From Pedobacter schmidteae (GTDB lineage Bacteria > Bacteroidota > Bacteroidia > Sphingobacteriales > Sphingobacteriaceae): a stretch of 61,493 bases of DNA. The notes below the pieces were generated by a model that did not search any database, had not been told where the DNA came from, and saw only the letters and a program-made list of their open reading frames with translations. The first letter of the stretch is position 1; each line of letters begins with the position of its first letter. The position numbers were made by a program, and so were the translations under genes. The stretch covers positions 1 to 61,493 of the forward strand of contig CAMDKO010000004.1 of assembly GCA_945901155.1 (NCBI GenBank), given 5' to 3'. Positions 1 through 7,264 of this stretch are shown here, one piece after another.

Positions 1-2
1 AG

Positions 3-257
3 CTTTCCAAAGGAGGCATTACAGGCACTATTGCAGATGTTAGACTAATCTTGTCTGTAGCACTAAAAACTCTTGCTACAGGGCTTATTTTAGCTCATAA
101 TCACCCATCAGGAAACCTGAAGCCATCTGAAGCAGATATTCAATTAACCCAAAAAGTGAAAGATGCTGCCAAACTGATGGATATTGAGGTGCTAGATCAC
201 ATGATATTAAGCTCCAATGGATATTTCAGTTTCACTGATGATGGTATCATGTATTGA
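3..257 (+). CDS. RadC-family JAB-domain protein, 3' part
   Basis: The gene runs in from the left edge, so only the last ~84 residues are present and no start can be assigned. The frame holds the RadC/JAB metal-binding signature H-N-H-P-S-G-N-x-K-P-S-x-x-D (residues AHNHPSGNLKPSEAD) and ends KVLDH-like, IEVLDHMILSSNGYFSF, as RadC proteins do. The family is a Zn-dependent JAB/MPN fold; despite the DNA-repair name its role is unclear. Short JAB-only forms are common on Bacteroidota genomic islands, and full-length RadC is chromosomal; the truncation stops me telling which this is. It lies on the 3' side of the tRNA-Phe gene, a usual island insertion side. Confidence 0.85.
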   Translation, partial: LSKGGITGTIADVRLILSVALKTLATGLILAHNHPSGNLKPSEADIQLTQKVKDAAKLMDIEVLDHMILSSNGYFSFTDDGIMY

Positions 258-468
258 ACAATAACAACCAATTAACTAACTCTTAAACCAGGTCATGGTT
301 TGCAAATAATGCTAGATTCGCTCAATTTCGCTATTCAAAAGTGAGGCAGTACATGAGGCACAAGTAACGAAAAACCCCTTAAATACATAAAATAATTACT
401 AATTTTAACTAGCCCTAACGTGGTGAGTTTAAAAGTTTAAAAACAAGCAAAAACCCCCTAAAACAACG

Positions 469-496
469 AAACCTCAACCATTTCTGATTGAGGTTT
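469..496 (-). terminator. Terminator of tRNA-Phe
   Basis: A perfect 9-bp inverted repeat (AAACCTCAA / TTGAGGTTT) with a 10-nt loop begins immediately after the encoded CCA end of the tRNA on the minus strand. The sequence that follows on that strand is T-rich but not a clean U-run, so this may be a weak or processing hairpin. Confidence 0.65.
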
Positions 497-572
497 TGGT
501 GGTACCAGCTGGAATCGAACCAGCGACACAAGGATTTTCAGTCCTTTGCTCTACCGACTGAGCTATGGTACC
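497..572 (-). tRNA. tRNA-Phe (GAA), CCA encoded
   Basis: Reading the minus strand gives a 73-nt cloverleaf plus an encoded CCA. The 7-bp acceptor stem GGTACCA/TGGTACC is fully paired, the anticodon stem-loop GGACTGAAAATCC shows anticodon GAA, and the T-arm GCTGG-TTCGATT-CCAGC is canonical. It reads phenylalanine codons in translation. It stands alone between the JAB-domain gene and the Fe-S operon and has its own promoter and hairpin. The 3' end points at the left edge. Confidence 0.97.
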
Positions 573-640
573 AGACCATACCCGTTTTGTTCGGGACTGT
601 TCCAAAGGAACGCCTAATAGGCATCCGATTTAGCATGGCG

Positions 641-648
641 CAAATGTA
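641..648 (-). promoter_or_regulatory. -7 box for tRNA-Phe
   Basis: On the minus strand this reads TACATTTG, an exact match to the Bacteroidota -7 consensus TAnnTTTG, about 69 bp upstream of the mature tRNA 5' end. The expected -33 region has no clear TTTG, only a T-rich stretch. Confidence 0.5.
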
Positions 649-744
649 GTGTCTTTTTTCGTTTAAGAAAATATTATTTGAAAAATATTCAGTTTACCTT
701 TTCGCAAAAAATAGTTTATTTTTAATATTATGCATGCATAGTAA

Positions 745-773
745 TTGTATATCCGGGATATTCCCTATTTTAG
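745..773 (+). promoter_or_regulatory. Possible promoter of the Fe-S operon
   Basis: TTG at 745-747, an 18-bp spacer and TATTTTAG at 766-773 (one mismatch to TAnnTTTG), ending 19 bp before the ATG at 793. No Shine-Dalgarno is visible. Confidence 0.35.
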
Positions 774-792
774 CTAAATAAACCCGTAAAAT

Positions 793-2091
793 ATGGTTGC
801 ACAAGTCATTTTTCTGATCCTTGCAGCTGCTGCAATAGCTTTGTTTAGCCTGAATGTTCGCAAGATCATCCGGAATATCAATCTTGGCAAGGATACCAAT
901 CGTTCCGACAAACCTGCTGAACGTTTAGCTACCATGTTTAAAGTAGCTTTTGGCCAATCAAAAATGGTTAAGCGTCCGGTTGCAGCTATCCTACATCTAT
1001 TTGTTTATGTTGGGTTTGTAGTCATTAATATAGAAGTACTGGAGATCATTATTGATGGTTTATTTGGCACGCACCGCATCTTTGCAGCTCCGCTAGGTGA
1101 CTTATACCCTGTATTGATTGCTTCATTTGAAGTATTGGCCGCTTTAGTGCTTTTAGGGGTTATTGCATTTTACGCACGAAGAAATATCATCAAACTAAAA
1201 CGCTTTACTGGTGCAGAGATGACCAATTGGCCCAAATCAGATGCAAACATTATTCTAATCGTTGAAGTATTTCTAATGACTGCATTTCTTTTTATGAATG
1301 CTGCAGACAGTAAATTGCAGCAATTAGGCGCATCGCATTACATTCTTGCTGGTTCATTTCCGGTTAGCAGTTTTCTTTTACCACTCCTCCCCGATTCAGA
1401 ATCAGCACTGATCATAATTGAACGATTCTGCTGGTGGTTCCATATTGTCGGAATCTTCGCATTTTTAAACTACCTGCCCTATTCCAAGCATTTCCATATC
1501 ATTATGGCTTTCCCCAATACCTATTATTCGAATCTGGAGCCTAAAGGTGAATTTTCAAACATGGCGTCAGTTACCAATGAGGTTAAAGCCATGCTTGATC
1601 CGACATATATTCCTGAACCTATTCCAGAAGGAGGACGATTCGGTGCAAAGGATATCTCGGACCTGACCTGGAAAAATTTGATGGATGCTTATACCTGTAC
1701 AGAATGCGGAAGATGTACTTCTGTTTGTCCGGCAAACATGACAGGCAAGCTCCTCTCACCCCGCAAAATCATGATGGATACCCGCGACCGTATGGTTGAA
1801 GTAGGAAACAACATAGATAAACATGGCAAGAATCATCAGGATGGTAAATCATTACTCGATAATTATATCAGTAGAGAAGAGATCTGGGCATGCACAACCT
1901 GTAATGCGTGTACAGATGCTTGTCCAATAAATATCGACCCACTTGCCATCATAGTTGAACTCAGAAGATATTCAGTAATGGAAGAATCGCAGGCACCCAG
2001 CAGCCTAAATAATATGTTTGGAAATATTGAAAATAATGGAGCCCCTTGGAAGTACTCACCGGCAGATAGGGCTAACTGGACTAATATGTAA
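793..2091 (+). CDS. Membrane-bound 2x[4Fe-4S] oxidoreductase subunit
   Basis: A 432-residue protein with a hydrophobic N-terminal half (about residues 1-235, roughly five to six membrane segments, NarI/heterodisulfide-reductase-E-like). A soluble C-terminal part carries two ferredoxin motifs, CTECGRCTSVCP at ~301-312 and CTTCNACTDACP at ~367-378. Such proteins pass electrons between a soluble donor and the quinone pool. With the next gene, which supplies CCG domains, it resembles a split form of the EtfD/DUF224 type ETF:menaquinone oxidoreductases, in which membrane, ferredoxin and CCG parts lie on one chain. The electron donor is inferred, not shown; no etfAB is in the window. The ATG at 793 is the first start in frame. 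Confidence 0.85.
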   Translation: MVAQVIFLILAAAAIALFSLNVRKIIRNINLGKDTNRSDKPAERLATMFKVAFGQSKMVKRPVAAILHLFVYVGFVVINIEVLEIIIDGLFGTHRIFAAPLGDLYPVLIASFEVLAALVLLGVIAFYARRNIIKLKRFTGAEMTNWPKSDANIILIVEVFLMTAFLFMNAADSKLQQLGASHYILAGSFPVSSFLLPLLPDSESALIIIERFCWWFHIVGIFAFLNYLPYSKHFHIIMAFPNTYYSNLEPKGEFSNMASVTNEVKAMLDPTYIPEPIPEGGRFGAKDISDLTWKNLMDAYTCTECGRCTSVCPANMTGKLLSPRKIMMDTRDRMVEVGNNIDKHGKNHQDGKSLLDNYISREEIWACTTCNACTDACPINIDPLAIIVELRRYSVMEESQAPSSLNNMFGNIENNGAPWKYSPADRANWTNM

Positions 2092-2519
2092 ATAGTTGTC
2101 TGTTATCAGTTATCAGACAACAGAAATAGAAAAAAGTCAAAAGCAGAAAGCAGAAAGCAGAAAGCTAAAAGCTAAAAGCTAAAAACAGAGAAGAACAATT
2201 ATATGAAATGAAGTACTTTGAGGCTATTCCTAACAACTAACCACCTAACAACTAACCAACTGATAATAGAAAAAGAAAAAAGTCAAAAGCAGAAAGTTAA
2301 AAGCTAAAAGTAGAGAAGAACAATTATGTGAAATGATTAGTCCGAGGCTATTCCAAACACCTAACCAACCCGATAGCTATCGGGTAACCATCTAACTAAC
2401 CAACCGATAACCACTTTTGAGTAGTAAGTATTGAGTATTGAGATAATTTAGCTTCATTTCATAGCAGTACAACAGACAACAGACAACAGATAACAGATAA
2501 CAGACAACCGATAACACAA
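2092..2519 (+). repeat. Intergenic heptamer-repeat region
   Basis: This 428-bp gap separates two genes that should form one operon and contains no gene. It begins with a hairpin (GTTGTCTG at 2095-2102 pairing with CAGACAAC at 2114-2121). Then come two copies of a block (from about 2136 and from about 2282) made of AGCAGAA and AAAGCTA heptamers, a GAGAAGAACAATTAT core, a GAGGCTATTCC core and AACTAACC-type units. The block copies differ in length by 21 bp, that is three heptamers. It ends with tandem ACAGATA-type heptamers (about 2466-2517) that stop right at the ATG at 2520. Confidence 0.85.
2369..2384. repeat. 16-bp perfect palindrome
   Basis: CCCGATAGCTATCGGG is perfectly self-complementary and sits inside the heptamer-repeat region. 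I recall similar CCCGATAGC palindromes as frequent in Bacteroidota intergenic DNA. A half-like CCCGATAGC occurs again at 15374-15382. Confidence 0.8.
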
Positions 2520-3302
2520 ATGAACATCCCAACAATGGCCCAAATGGCTGCAAAAGGTGAAACACCCGATATCTTATTCTGGGTTGGATGCGCGGGTAGT
2601 TTTGATGAACGTGCACAAAAAATCACCCGTGATATTTGTAAGATCCTGCAGCATGTCGGAATAAATTTCGCGATCCTTGGAACAGAGGAAAGTTGCACTG
2701 GTGATCCTGCAAAACGTGCCGGAAACGAATTCCTTTTCCAGATGCAGGCCATGACCGCTATTCAGGTATTAGATGGCTATGAAATAAAAAAAATCGTAAC
2801 CGGCTGTCCGCATTGTTTTAATACCATCAAAAATGAATACCCGAATCTTGGAGGAAATTATGAGGTGATTCATCACTCTCAACTAATCCAGCAATTAATT
2901 GATGAAGGCAAACTGAAAGCTGAAGGTGGCGAATCGTTCAAGGGTAAAAAAATTACCTTCCATGACCCATGCTATTTGGGACGCGCCAATGGTGTATATG
3001 AAGCTCCGCGTAAAGCGCTCGAAATTCTGGATGCCGAGCTGGTTGAAATGAAGCGCTGTAAGTCAAATGGACTATGTTGTGGAGCAGGAGGCGGGCAAAT
3101 GTTCAAAGAGCCTGAAAAAGGGACAAAAGACATCAATATTGAGCGAATAGATGAAGCTTTAGCACTTCAACCCAATATCGTGGCATCCTCTTGCCCCTTC
3201 TGCATGACCATGTTAAGCGATGGGGTTAAAAATTTCAATAAAGAGGAAGAAGTGAAGATTCTGGATATTGCTGAGATCACTGTAAGAGCAAACGGACTGT
3301 AA
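2520..3302 (+). CDS. CCG-domain (heterodisulfide reductase B-like) Fe-S protein
   Basis: A 260-residue soluble protein with two cysteine-rich CCG-type domains. The first is degenerate (C24, single C59, C96-x2-C99). The second is complete (C151, C186-C187, C225-x2-C228 with CCGAGGGQMF). CCG domains bind unusual [4Fe-4S] clusters at electron-bifurcating or quinone-linked sites, as in HdrB, GlpC, LutA and EtfD. Together with the upstream membrane [4Fe-4S] protein it probably makes a membrane-attached complex handling electrons from ETF or another flavoprotein. The ATG at 2520 directly abuts the repeat region; translation probably relies on A-rich upstream sequence because no Shine-Dalgarno is seen. 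Confidence 0.85.
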   Translation: MNIPTMAQMAAKGETPDILFWVGCAGSFDERAQKITRDICKILQHVGINFAILGTEESCTGDPAKRAGNEFLFQMQAMTAIQVLDGYEIKKIVTGCPHCFNTIKNEYPNLGGNYEVIHHSQLIQQLIDEGKLKAEGGESFKGKKITFHDPCYLGRANGVYEAPRKALEILDAELVEMKRCKSNGLCCGAGGGQMFKEPEKGTKDINIERIDEALALQPNIVASSCPFCMTMLSDGVKNFNKEEEVKILDIAEITVRANGL

Positions 3303-3452
3303 ATAAAAAAAGAATTCCGAAAATAAGATACCCTAAAGCCTTAAAATATTTCACTAGTCAAGCAACTAAGCTGATCGCTGAAATTAAATTTAATGCTTAA
3401 TATTCAACTGAAAATACTCAGTTGAAAACATTTTACAGAATTTTATAAGAAA

Positions 3453-3935
3453 TCAGTTTTTAGGAAGCAGGCGTTTCATGCCTAGAATATCATCCTGCAA
3501 AGCCACCAGATCTTCAGGTTCAACGGTATGCAAATCTAAACGAAAAAGGGTTGCCATAGAATCTACATCGCCGGCTCGGTCGTTAAAGGTTTGTACGATC
3601 ACATCATCTTCCATAGTTTTTAATAACAGATTTCCGGAACCGGTATCTCCGAAATAATCTATGCTGCTAACTCGGGCAATATTTAGAGAATAATATTCCT
3701 GCTTCCCGCTTAAATATGTCTTTCGATATCTTAGAAAGCCTTCATCACTCAATAAGAGCTCACACTTTTTGATTTTTACTAATTCAGATTCTGGATAATG
3801 CATTTTATTAAGCCTGACCAGGACTCTTTCCACAATCTGATGAATGGAGTCATCCTGTGGTACTGAAGCACTTATCAAAACTAGTGAAACACAAATGAGC
3901 AAACCGCTAATGAGCAATAATCCTGTGTATCTCAT
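3453..3935 (-). CDS. Exported hypothetical protein
   Basis: A 160-residue protein that I do not recognise. Residues 1-24 form a hydrophobic signal or anchor (MRYTGLLLISGLLICVSLVL) followed by a polar, acidic domain with predicted alternating helix and strand. There is no lipobox Cys in a convincing position and no known catalytic motif. It lies alone between the Fe-S operon and the next plus-strand gene, so the context gives no hint. It could be a periplasmic or membrane-anchored accessory protein. Confidence 0.65.
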   Translation of the reverse strand: MRYTGLLLISGLLICVSLVLISASVPQDDSIHQIVERVLVRLNKMHYPESELVKIKKCELLLSDEGFLRYRKTYLSGKQEYYSLNIARVSSIDYFGDTGSGNLLLKTMEDDVIVQTFNDRAGDVDSMATLFRLDLHTVEPEDLVALQDDILGMKRLLPKN

Positions 3936-4202
3936 GTGCTTATACTACATTATCGTTAAAAATGTTAAAGCCCTAATGTAAAAACAATTAGTGAAAAAAT
4001 AGTTGGATTAATGATTAGAATTACAATTCAACACCCTGATTTTAACCTAAGCTAAGTCCTGCCCATTATTCTTTTTACAATTCATTCTTTACTATCGCAT
4101 ACAAAATTATCGTAGCTTCAGTAAAAGAAATTTATATTATTGGCTAATCATCAGAGCGCCATTAAAATAGAATTACTGAAAAAATTACTCATCAAAATTC
4201 TG

Positions 4203-4210
4203 TATTTTTG
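4203..4210 (+). promoter_or_regulatory. -7 box adjacent to start codon
   Basis: TATTTTTG matches TAnnTTTG exactly and ends only 3 bp before the ATG at 4214. If used, the mRNA would start at or very near the ATG, i.e. leaderless. No good -33 TTTG is visible. Confidence 0.45.
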
Positions 4211-4213
4211 AAT

Positions 4214-4687
4214 ATGAATATTTCTGAAAATTCAAGAGTTTGGATCTACCAGGCCAACCGGATCTTAGTTCAAGACGAAGAGTTGGCTATCCTTCAAATG
4301 CTCCATAATTTCACGGCAGGGTGGCTTGCACACGGTCATGCGCTGGCTGCACTTGCTGAAGTACTTCACCATCAATTCATTGTTCTTTCAGTTGACGAAG
4401 AGGTAGCTGGTGCAACAGGTTGCAGCATAGACAAATCTGTTAATTTGATGAAAGAAATTGAGCAAAAATTTAATCTTAATCTATTCGACAGGTTCAGAAT
4501 TGCATACAGACAGCATAAAGAAGTGCTAAACTGCAGCAGAGAAGAGTTTGAGGAATTGATAAAAAGTGGTCAGATTAGTGAAGAGACCCCTGTATTCAAC
4601 AACCTGATTGATAAGCGGCATGAAATGCAAACCGCCTGGGAAATACCCTTGAAGGATAGTTGGCATGCCAAGGTTTTTTTATTTTGA
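4214..4687 (+). CDS. Conserved Bacteroidota protein, RVWIYQANR family
   Basis: A 157-residue cytoplasmic protein beginning MNISENSRVWIYQANRIL. I recall close relatives annotated as 'ABC transporter ATPase' in many Bacteroidota, but there is no Walker A, Walker B or ABC signature here, so I consider that name wrong. It is an acidic, mostly helical protein with a conserved HxHALAALAEVLH segment near residue 35-50 and a C-terminal WHAKVFLF. In related genomes it tends to sit near the Fe-S oxidoreductase pair, as here. Function unknown. ATG 4214 is preferred over an in-frame TTG at 4208. Confidence 0.75.
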   Translation: MNISENSRVWIYQANRILVQDEELAILQMLHNFTAGWLAHGHALAALAEVLHHQFIVLSVDEEVAGATGCSIDKSVNLMKEIEQKFNLNLFDRFRIAYRQHKEVLNCSREEFEELIKSGQISEETPVFNNLIDKRHEMQTAWEIPLKDSWHAKVFLF

Positions 4688-4728
4688 TCAAGAGATAAGA
4701 ACCAAGAATCAAGAACCAAGACAAGTTA
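4688..4728 (+). repeat. Short AAGAACC heptamer array
   Basis: Directly after the stop at 4687 lie several near-copies of a 7-bp unit (AACCAAG, AATCAAG, AACCAAG). The same unit type recurs near 10680 and 10800. Confidence 0.6.
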
Positions 4729-4766
4729 AATCGAATTGGTATCCCATTCCTGTTAAACTTATCAAA

Positions 4767-5423
4767 TCAAAAAGGTAATTTTTCAAGCCTCCTCATGTTC
4801 CTAAGTATTAGCCCCTGCTTATAATAAATATAGCGTGTTGGCCTTGATGGATTCCATCGCAATGGATTTGGCAAAACAGCAATCATTAATGCTGCCCTCG
4901 ACTTGCTCATGCTTTGTGCTGTTTTTCCAAAGTACTGTTGCGAAGCAGCTTCAGCACCATAAATACCATCACCCATCTCAATCACATTCAAATAAACCTC
5001 CAGAATTCGTTCTTTGCCCCACAATACCTCAATAAGAATGGTAAAATAAGCTTCGAAAGCCTTTCTGATATAGGATCTACCAGGCCATAGAAATACGTTC
5101 TTTGCAGTCTGCTGACTGATGGTGCTACCACCCCTAACCTTTTTACCCTTTTGATTTTTCATAAAAGCGGTCTCCATTGCCTTGAAATCAAAACCCCAAT
5201 GCTTCAAAAAGTTAACATCTTCACCGGCAATAGCAGCCTTTTTCAGATTCGAAGATAGTTCATCAATGTCTAGCCAAGACTTTTGAATTTTCCATTCCTT
5301 ACCCTCAGCTTTGTGTTCAAAGCCACGCTGAACCATTAAATAAGTTATAGGGGGATTGATAAATCTATAGACCAAAACCCATAAAATTGTAACGGCCAAA
5401 AACCAGGTTAGTAATTTGCCCAT
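4767..5423 (-). CDS. mtgA: Monofunctional peptidoglycan glycosyltransferase
   Basis: Polymerises lipid II into glycan strands at the outer face of the inner membrane. The protein has one N-terminal membrane anchor (residues ~1-20) and a GT51 domain with the catalytic EDVNFLKHWGFD motif (E68, D69 by this start), RGGSTISQQTAKN (~97-109) and KERILEVYLNVIEMG. There is no transpeptidase domain, and the length (218 aa) fits MtgA. ATG at 5423 is chosen; an in-frame TTG at 5444 would add seven residues. It is convergent with the preceding gene and lies downstream of the rplI terminator, so it is probably separately transcribed. Confidence 0.92.
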   Translation of the reverse strand: MGKLLTWFLAVTILWVLVYRFINPPITYLMVQRGFEHKAEGKEWKIQKSWLDIDELSSNLKKAAIAGEDVNFLKHWGFDFKAMETAFMKNQKGKKVRGGSTISQQTAKNVFLWPGRSYIRKAFEAYFTILIEVLWGKERILEVYLNVIEMGDGIYGAEAASQQYFGKTAQSMSKSRAALMIAVLPNPLRWNPSRPTRYIYYKQGLILRNMRRLEKLPF

Positions 5424-5483
5424 CAACCTTCCAAACTTTCTCAATTCGATAAAATTTATGTGCCGATAATTTAGTCAAAAAAA

Positions 5484-5510
5484 ATGCCTTCTGAACAAAT
5501 CAGAAGGCAT
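5484..5510 (-). terminator. Terminator of the rpsF-rpsR-rplI operon
   Basis: An 11-bp perfect stem (ATGCCTTCTGA / TCAGAAGGCAT) with a 5-nt loop is followed on the minus strand by a T7 run (A-run at 5477-5483 on plus). It lies 56 bp past the rplI stop and upstream of mtgA. Confidence 0.9.
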
Positions 5511-5565
5511 TAAAAGTATAGTTTTTTTCCTGATTATACACCAGACAAAATCTGGTCAAAGGAAA

Positions 5566-6009
5566 TTATTCTGCTACAACATCAAAAGGAACTTTAACTT
5601 TCACTTCTTTGTGAAGATTAAGGTTTGCAATGTATTCACCCACAAATTTAGGTTCAACATCAAAAGTAATGCGGCGACGATCAACGTCAAAGCCTTCTTT
5701 CTTCAATGCATCTGCTATCTGAATGGTATTAACAGATCCAAAGATCTTACCGGTTTCACCAGCCTTAGCACCGATAGAAAGTTTAATTCCTTCTAGCTTT
5801 GCTGCAATTTCTGTAGCATCCTTTTTGATTTTATCTTGCTTGAAAGCAGCTTGTTTTAAATTTTCAGCTAATACTTTCTTTGCAGATTCAGTAGCCAGAG
5901 TAGCATAACCCTTTGGAATAAGGTAATTACGCCCAAAACCTGGTCTTACATTCACAACATCATCTTTCTCGCCGAGATTCTTGATGTCTTGTTTTAAAAT
6001 TAGTTCCAT
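5566..6009 (-). CDS. rplI: 50S ribosomal protein bL9
   Basis: Large-subunit protein bL9, 147 aa, normal length. It begins MELILKQDIKNLGEKDDVVNVRPGFGRNYLIPKGYA, the classic N-domain that binds 23S rRNA. A long connecting helix (about 43-75) and the C-terminal domain follow. It is the last gene of the rpsF-rpsR-rplI operon, 16 bp after rpsR, with an intrinsic terminator behind it. Confidence 0.97.
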   Translation of the reverse strand: MELILKQDIKNLGEKDDVVNVRPGFGRNYLIPKGYATLATESAKKVLAENLKQAAFKQDKIKKDATEIAAKLEGIKLSIGAKAGETGKIFGSVNTIQIADALKKEGFDVDRRRITFDVEPKFVGEYIANLNLHKEVKVKVPFDVVAE

Positions 6010-6025
6010 ATCGCTTATCTCCCTC

Positions 6026-6289
6026 TTATTTTATTGAATCAGTAACGTAAGGTAATAAACCAATATGACGGGCACGCTTTACAGCCTGAGCAACTTTACG
6101 TTGAAACTTTAATGAAGTTCCTGTTAAACGACGTGGTAAAACTTTACCCTGATCGTTAATGAACTTTAATAAAAAGTTAGCGTCTTTGTAATCGATGTAT
6201 TTGATTCCGTTCTTTTTGAAACGGCAATACTTTTTGCGGCTCTCGTCTACTTTTGGAGCTGTTACGTATTGGATTTGATCTTTTGCCAT
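6026..6289 (-). CDS. rpsR: 30S ribosomal protein bS18
   Basis: Small-subunit protein bS18, 87 aa. It has the [63 protein letters not shown] pattern; a single Cys remains in the CRFKK segment, so no zinc-type CxxC is present. It pairs with bS6 on the platform of the 30S subunit. Its ATG overlaps the rpsF stop (TAATG at 6287-6291), giving translational coupling that keeps the two partners stoichiometric. Confidence 0.97.
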   Translation of the reverse strand: MAKDQIQYVTAPKVDESRKKYCRFKKNGIKYIDYKDANFLLKFINDQGKVLPRRLTGTSLKFQRKVAQAVKRARHIGLLPYVTDSIK

Positions 6290-6657
6290 TATTGTGCTAC
6301 CTCCTCAGTTTTAGTTTCCTTGTTTTTATTGAAGGCTCCGCTACGTTTCTTCTCACTGAATGCAAGTGCATGCTTATCCAATGAAACAGTCAAAAAACGC
6401 ATAATGCGTTCATCGCGTCTGTATTCAACTTCAAGTTTGTTAATAAACTCACCCGGAGCTTTGAATGTAGTTAGGTGATAGTATCCTGTTGTCTTCTTTT
6501 GAATCGGATACGCTAGTTTTTTCAAACCCCAATTGTCTTCATGGACAATTTCGGCTCCGTTATCGGTCATTAGCTTATTGAATTTGGTTAATACCTCTTT
6601 CGCAGCTTCTACAGATAACAACGGGGTCAGAATGATCACTGTTTCGTACTGTTGCAT
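6289..6657 (-). CDS. rpsF: 30S ribosomal protein bS6
   Basis: Small-subunit protein bS6, 122 aa, first gene of the operon. [15 protein letters not shown] opens the ferredoxin-like RNA-binding fold, and a charged lysine/glutamate-rich tail ([12 protein letters not shown]) closes it. Its TAA overlaps the rpsR ATG. A consensus promoter lies about 70 bp upstream, and the leader contains a possible S6:S18 autoregulatory stem. Confidence 0.97.
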   Translation of the reverse strand: MQQYETVIILTPLLSVEAAKEVLTKFNKLMTDNGAEIVHEDNWGLKKLAYPIQKKTTGYYHLTTFKAPGEFINKLEVEYRRDERIMRFLTVSLDKHALAFSEKKRSGAFNKNKETKTEEVAQ

Positions 6658-6685
6658 TGTTGCTTTTTATTTTTTTTTAATTTAT

Positions 6686-6720
6686 TTATCCGCCATAGCT
6701 CCAAAACAGGGCTCAAAGCG
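6686..6720 (-). promoter_or_regulatory. Candidate S6:S18-type leader hairpin
   Basis: The predicted rpsF mRNA leader starts with CCGC and later has GCGG, which can close a stem over an inner AGC/GCT pairing, with a CCG and an ATGG element. A CCG-containing stem in rpsF leaders is known to bind the S6:S18 complex for autoregulation. The match here is by eye only. Confidence 0.3.
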
Positions 6721-6725
6721 GGATG

Positions 6726-6756
6726 CAAAAATAGATATAATTTTCTATTTATCAAA
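6726..6756 (-). promoter_or_regulatory. Consensus promoter of rpsF operon
   Basis: On the minus strand: TTTG (plus CAAA at 6753-6756), exactly 19 bp, then TATTTTTG (plus CAAAAATA at 6726-6733). This is a full match to the Bacteroidota TTTG-N19-TAnnTTTG promoter. The leader to the rpsF ATG is about 60 nt. Confidence 0.8.
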
Positions 6757-6778
6757 TGCTTTAGTAAGAATGATTTGA

Positions 6779-7226
6779 CTTGTCAAAAAGAATTGGAATA
6801 TATGAGATCCTAAATCAGGCGCGATGTAGATTCAAACGTAAAGTATAACTAAGTAAAACCCAGCTTTAAGTATTGCGTTTTACTATAAAAACTAAAAAAC
6901 CAATGGTAAATTTTAAAAAATCTGTAACCGTCTTCATGTTTCTTTCCTACTAATAAAAATAAAGCTTGATCTCTTTTTAGCCCATATCAAATTGAGTATG
7001 CTCTTAACCAATAACCCAAACTTGAAAAGGTTTTAAATAGATTGTTGCAAAGATATTTTTTAATTATGAAGGGAAGATGAAGAAATGTTTAAGTTAAAAT
7101 ATATTATCATGGCTTTAAAAGAGCCTTGGGTACCTAAACAAAATTGCTATCTATTTCATACATAGACTTTCCCGAGGCTACAAAGTTAAAACTGAGGATC
7201 GCCACTATAAAAAATCTTCTGCTAAG
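6779..7226. other. Gene-free AT-rich gap
   Basis: About 450 bp between the divergent rpsF and dnaX promoters. I find no credible ORF, RNA gene, heptamer array or strong hairpin in it. It may hold a decayed sequence or an unrecognised small RNA. Confidence 0.5.
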
Positions 7227-7258
7227 TTTGGTTTAACCCATTCCTCTTTCTAATTTAG
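7227..7258 (+). promoter_or_regulatory. Promoter of dnaX
   Basis: TTTG at 7227-7230, a 20-bp spacer, then TAATTTAG at 7251-7258 (one mismatch to TAnnTTTG). It ends 6 bp before the ATG at 7265, so the transcript would be leaderless or nearly so. Confidence 0.5.
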
Positions 7259-7264
7259 TAGCCG

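Noticed and set aside
2392-2752. Minus-strand ORFs with LSVVCCLL repeats
   Set aside because: They are translations of the heptamer array and antisense to the CCG-domain gene.
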